DNA from: Candidatus Giovannonibacteria bacterium RIFCSPHIGHO2_12_FULL_44_22
GTDB lineage: Bacteria > Patescibacteriota > Minisyncoccia > UBA11713 > 2-01-FULL-45-33
DNA length: 37,710 nucleotides
Direction of reading: 5' to 3'
NCBI GenBank assembly: GCA_001778695.1
Contig: MFHU01000002.1
Coordinates: 1 to 37,710, forward strand
Positions 34,495-37,710 of this stretch are shown here, piece after piece; the stretch's first letter is position 1; every line of letters begins with the position of its first letter. Under the pieces are notes generated by a model that was given only the letters and a program-made list of their open reading frames with translations, was not told the DNA's origin and searched no databases. A program made the position numbers and the translations under genes.

Positions 34495-35181
34495 ATGAAG
34501 TTAAACGAACGGTCCGAGAATATTTTAGATTTTATCGTGCGGGATTATGTCCGTACGGCTTTTCCGGTGTCTTCCGAACGCATTAATAAAAAGGTGAGCT
34601 TGGGCGTGAGCCCTGCCACCATCAGAAACACCATGTTGGAGTTGGATAAAGGCGGTTTTTTGGAACAGCTCCATACCTCCGCCGGCCGGATTCCTACGGA
34701 CAAAGGCTACCGCTATTTTATTCAAAACCTGATGCGCCTCAAGGAGCCCCAAGCCGATATTAGGCGCTCTATGGATGAAATTTTTTCGCGCTCGGGCGAA
34801 ATCTTTGAGGAATTAAACAGCGCCGTCTCAAGGCATCTCCGGCTTTTTTCGGCGATTTTTTTGGAAAACGAAAACAGATTTTTCAAGCATGGCTTGTCGG
34901 AAGTTTTAAAAGAGCCGGAATTTATGGAGCAGGGGCGAGCGGTTAATTTTGTGGATTTGACGGAACATCTTGAAAATATGGTTTCGGGCATATTTCAAAG
35001 AAAAAATAAAAATTATAATGAGCCAGATTTCATCATAGAAGAATTCGGCATGGCAGGAATGTTTTTTGAAGATGAAGATTGGGGGAGATTCGTCATGATA
35101 TCCTTGGGTCCTCGCCGGATGAATTATGAAAAAGCCGGGTCAGTGCTTAAATACGCTAAAAGACAAAAACAATATGGATGA
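34495..35181 (+). CDS. hrcA: heat-inducible repressor HrcA, short form
   Basis: The 228-aa repressor has the N-terminal winged helix (MKLNERSENILDFIVRDYV; GVSPATIRNTMLELDKGGFLEQLHTSAGRIPTDKGYRYF). A C-terminal effector part follows, much shorter than in typical HrcA (about 340 aa), with GPRRMNYEKAGSVLKYA at the end. It binds the CIRCE element at 34449 and so represses its own operon. The start is chosen from the promoter position. It overlaps grpE by 8 bp. Confidence 0.94.
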   Translation: MKLNERSENILDFIVRDYVRTAFPVSSERINKKVSLGVSPATIRNTMLELDKGGFLEQLHTSAGRIPTDKGYRYFIQNLMRLKEPQADIRRSMDEIFSRSGEIFEELNSAVSRHLRLFSAIFLENENRFFKHGLSEVLKEPEFMEQGRAVNFVDLTEHLENMVSGIFQRKNKNYNEPDFIIEEFGMAGMFFEDEDWGRFVMISLGPRRMNYEKAGSVLKYAKRQKQYG

Positions 35182-35671
35182 TGACGTAGAAATTATAAAT
35201 GAAGGAGATGAAGAGACATTCAAAGATAAGTTGAAAAAACTGAAAGACGAGCTTAAGGCGGCAAAGAGCGAGCGGGATGATTATCTGGCGGGCTGGCAGA
35301 GGGCGAAAGCGGATTTTATAAACGCGAGAAAGGATGAGGAGCGCGCCAGAACGGAATTCGCAAAATTTGCAGCCGAAGGAATTTTGCTGGAGATGTTAAA
35401 GGTGGCGGATTCGTTAGAGCTTGCGGGAGAGTCGAGCGGACCGATTTACGCGCAGTTGAGAGAAATTTTTAAAGAGCATGGAGTGGTTCCAGTTGAGAGC
35501 CAAGGGAAAAAATTTAATCCGCTGGAGCATGAAGCGTTGGAGGAAAAAGAGGTTTTGGACGAAAAAGAAGATAATGTGGTGGCGGAAGAATTGCAGAAAG
35601 GCTGGCGGATTTATGATAGAATTTTAAGGCCGGCAAAAGTTAAAGTAGGAGTTTATAAAAATAAAAATTAA
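35174..35671 (+). CDS. grpE: nucleotide exchange factor GrpE
   Basis: The 165-aa GrpE has an acidic N-terminus, a long helix (DKLKKLKDELKAAKSERDDYLAGWQRAKADFINARK), and the C-terminal beta domain (FNPLEHEALEEKEV; VVAEELQKGWRIYDRILRPAKVKVG). It releases ADP from DnaK. ATG 35174 overlaps the hrcA stop and gives the normal start; in-frame ATG 35126 would lie deep in hrcA. Confidence 0.96.
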   Translation: MDDDVEIINEGDEETFKDKLKKLKDELKAAKSERDDYLAGWQRAKADFINARKDEERARTEFAKFAAEGILLEMLKVADSLELAGESSGPIYAQLREIFKEHGVVPVESQGKKFNPLEHEALEEKEVLDEKEDNVVAEELQKGWRIYDRILRPAKVKVGVYKNKN

Positions 35672-35683
35672 AAACAAAAAAAT

Positions 35684-37555
35684 ATGGCAAAAATTTTAGG
35701 AATAGACTTGGGGACGACCAACTCGGCGATGGCGATTGTGGAAGGAGGAGTTCCAAAAATATTGGAAAATACGGAGGGCGCGCGCACCACGCCTTCAATG
35801 GTTGCGTTTTCAAAGACAGGCGAGCGCTTGGTCGGTCTTTTGGCAAAAAGACAGGCCGTGACCAACCCCAAAAACACAATTTTTTCCGTGAAGCGCCTGA
35901 TCGGCCGAAAATTTTCGGATATCGAAGTAAAGCGCGATAAAGCTTTGCTTCCCTACGAAATAAAAGAATCGGCAAATGGCGGAGTGGACGTAAAAATAAA
36001 CGAAAAATGGTACCGGCCGGAAGAAATTTCCGCCATGATTTTGACAAAATTAAAAACAGACGCCGAAGCCAAGCTGGGAGAAAAAATTGAAGAAGCCATC
36101 ATTACCGTGCCGGCTTATTTTGACGATGCCCAAAGGCAGGCCACCAAAGCTGCCGGTGAGATCGCCGGTTTCTCCGTGCGCAGGATTTTAAACGAGCCGA
36201 CTGCCGCGGCTTTGGCTTACGGTTTGAATAAAAAGAAAAATGAAAAAATAGTCGTCTATGACTACGGCGGAGGGACTTTTGACCTTTCGGTTTTGGAAAT
36301 CGGGGACGACACGATTGAAGTCCGCGCCACCGGAGGCGATACCCATTTAGGCGGGGACGATTTTGACCAAAAAATTATCCAATATATCGCCGTGGAATTT
36401 AAAAAAGAATCGGGCGTTGACGTAACCCGCGATGTTTTGGCGCTCCAGCGCCTGAAAGAGACGGCCGAAAAAGCCAAGCACGAACTTTCCACTACGGTTG
36501 AAACAGAAATAAATATTCCTTTCATCACCTCCGATGCTTCCGGCCCGCGGCATCTTTTAATGAAATTTACCCGCGCCAAATTGGAGGAACTTGTCGGCGA
36601 TTATTTGAACAGGTCTTTTGAGATTACTAAAAAAGTTGTTGATGATTCTGGTTTTAAAATGCAGGAAATTGACGAAATAGTTTTGGTTGGGGGGCAAACC
36701 AGAATGCCCGCTATTGTTGAGGGCATTAAAAAGCTTTTCGGAAAGGAACCCAACCGCACCATCAATCCAGATGAAGTCGTGGCGCTGGGCGCGGCGGTGC
36801 AAGGCGGGATTTTGCAGGGCGACGTGAAAGATGTTTTGCTTTTGGACGTCACTCCGCTTTCTTTGGGCATTGAAACCTTGGGAGGCGTGATGACAAAAAT
36901 TATTGAAAAAAATACGACCGTGCCGGTAGCGCGCGCGCAGGTTTTTTCAACCGCCGCTGACAACCAAACTTCCGTGGAAATTCATGTTTTGCAGGGCGAG
37001 CGTGAAATGGCGAGAGACAATAAAACTTTGGGCAGATTTATTTTGGACGGCATTCCGCCTTCTCCGCGGGGATTGCCGCAGGTTGAGGTCAGTTTTGACA
37101 TTGACGCCAACGGAATTTTATCCGTGAAAGCTAAAGACAAAGCGACGAATAAAGAACAATCCATCCGCATTGAGGCTTCCACGGGGCTTTCCAAAGATGA
37201 AATTGAAAAAATGAAACGCGACGCGGAACTTCACGCCGAAGACGATAAAAAGAAAAAAGAATTGGTTGAGGCCAAAAACCGCGCGGATGCTTTGGTTTAT
37301 ACGGCGGAGAAATCTTTGCGGGATGCCGGGGATAAAGTTGAGCAGCCCATTAAAGACGAAGTAAATCAAAAAATAGAGGCGCTGAAAAAACTGAAAGACG
37401 CCGAAGATATATCTGAAATTAAAAACGCCGAAACCGCTTTGGCGCAGGCATTATCCAAAATCGGCGAGGCGATGTATAAAAAGCCGCCCGAAGACGATAA
37501 AGGGCCGGATGTAAAAGATACAGATTTTAAAGATGTTGATGGTGATAAGAAATAA
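35684..37555 (+). CDS. dnaK: chaperone DnaK (Hsp70)
   Basis: The 623-aa Hsp70 is full length. The ATPase domain has [44 protein letters not shown] and [17 protein letters not shown]. The substrate-binding domain has [20 protein letters not shown] and [17 protein letters not shown]. It ends in the helical lid and an acidic tail ([17 protein letters not shown]). It starts 12 nt after grpE; dnaJ does not follow directly. Confidence 0.98.
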   Translation: MAKILGIDLGTTNSAMAIVEGGVPKILENTEGARTTPSMVAFSKTGERLVGLLAKRQAVTNPKNTIFSVKRLIGRKFSDIEVKRDKALLPYEIKESANGGVDVKINEKWYRPEEISAMILTKLKTDAEAKLGEKIEEAIITVPAYFDDAQRQATKAAGEIAGFSVRRILNEPTAAALAYGLNKKKNEKIVVYDYGGGTFDLSVLEIGDDTIEVRATGGDTHLGGDDFDQKIIQYIAVEFKKESGVDVTRDVLALQRLKETAEKAKHELSTTVETEINIPFITSDASGPRHLLMKFTRAKLEELVGDYLNRSFEITKKVVDDSGFKMQEIDEIVLVGGQTRMPAIVEGIKKLFGKEPNRTINPDEVVALGAAVQGGILQGDVKDVLLLDVTPLSLGIETLGGVMTKIIEKNTTVPVARAQVFSTAADNQTSVEIHVLQGEREMARDNKTLGRFILDGIPPSPRGLPQVEVSFDIDANGILSVKAKDKATNKEQSIRIEASTGLSKDEIEKMKRDAELHAEDDKKKKELVEAKNRADALVYTAEKSLRDAGDKVEQPIKDEVNQKIEALKKLKDAEDISEIKNAETALAQALSKIGEAMYKKPPEDDKGPDVKDTDFKDVDGDKK

Positions 37556-37567
37556 AAACCACGTTTT

Positions 37568-37710
37568 ATGTCAAATGAAAATATAGGTTTTACAACTATT
37601 CCTGAAACAGCTCCAAATCAGCCCGAAAAAAAGAAAACATTTGAAGAATATATTAATTTCATTAATTTTGATATTCTAAAAAATATTTATAAAAGCATTT
37701 ATGATCGCGC
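37568..37710 (+). CDS. 5' part of an unknown gene cut by the window edge
   Basis: ATG 37568 opens a frame of 47 codons that runs off the end. It begins MSNENIGFTTIPETAPNQPE, then KKKTFEEYINFINFDILKNI. The start is polar and there is no J-domain sequence, so this is not dnaJ. It lies 12 nt after dnaK without a Shine-Dalgarno and may be part of the operon. Confidence 0.6.
   Translation, partial: MSNENIGFTTIPETAPNQPEKKKTFEEYINFINFDILKNIYKSIYDR

Noticed and set aside
37007-37090. [16 protein letters not shown] segment of dnaK as another palindrome-encoded insertion
   Set aside because: The segment matches the normal DnaK sequence (GIPPAPRGVPQIEV in many species), so it is native.
1-37710. tRNA, rRNA, insertion sequences, CRISPR arrays or replication origin
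   Set aside because: Looked for cloverleaf-like T-loop sequences, transposase motifs, direct repeat arrays and dnaA-box clusters by eye; nothing convincing was found, though a covariance-model scan was not possible.

Overview
The window looks like chromosomal sequence of a Patescibacteria/CPR bacterium, most likely a Parcubacteria-type lineage. The evidence is the AT-leaning base composition, use of TGA as a stop, very tight gene packing, and shortened versions of universal proteins (ThrRS without TGS/editing domains, AlaRS without C-Ala, a 724-aa SMC, a 228-aa HrcA). Families I associate mainly with CPR genomes (DUF5671, DUF5674, DUF5676) are also present. No tRNA, rRNA, CRISPR array, insertion sequence or replication origin was recognised.

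Layout: 1-4294 holds efp, gatB, miaA and thrS. 4335-5883 holds small hypothetical genes, including two units with near-duplicate promoters and a coupled pair with a DUF5674 protein. 5906-9825 holds dnaE and rnhB in divergent orientation. 9865-16343 holds two small unknown genes, rpmF, a nusB-Nudix fusion, rnc, a miniature smc, a DUF5671 membrane protein and a zinc/coiled-coil small protein. 16417-22342 is an eight-gene minus-strand cluster (transcribed from 22342 leftward): HxGxC membrane protein, DUF1573 protein, CcdA-like thiol transporter, CPxC membrane protein, CC/CxH-containing anchored protein, DUF5676, a P1B metal ATPase and DoxX. It looks like a metal/thiol-redox module of the cell envelope. 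22402-28971 holds mnmA, a hypothetical, alaS, a hypothetical and an FtsA/PilM-like plus membrane-protein pair. 29076-29629 is a VapBC-like toxin-antitoxin module. 29701-33568 is the infA-rpmJ-rpsM-rpsK-rpsD-rpoA-rplQ-rplM-rpsI ribosomal cluster. 33601-34365 holds a GAF protein and a small unknown. 34449-37555 is a CIRCE-controlled hrcA-grpE-dnaK operon, followed by the start of an unknown gene at the right edge.

Two themes run through the window. First, short GC-rich palindromic elements sit inside conserved genes without breaking the frame (efp, miaA twice, dnaE three times, nusB-Nudix twice, rnc, the metal ATPase, the FtsA-like gene, rpsI). A nearly identical 30-bp copy is shared by dnaE and the ATPase, and a 20-bp copy occurs twice in nusB-Nudix in two different reading frames. 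Second, there are two kinds of gene starts. Most housekeeping genes have a -10 box, often extended (TGn), only 6-8 nt before the ATG and no Shine-Dalgarno, so they look leaderless. The small unknown genes mostly have ordinary leaders with a strong AGGAGG and their own hairpin terminators.
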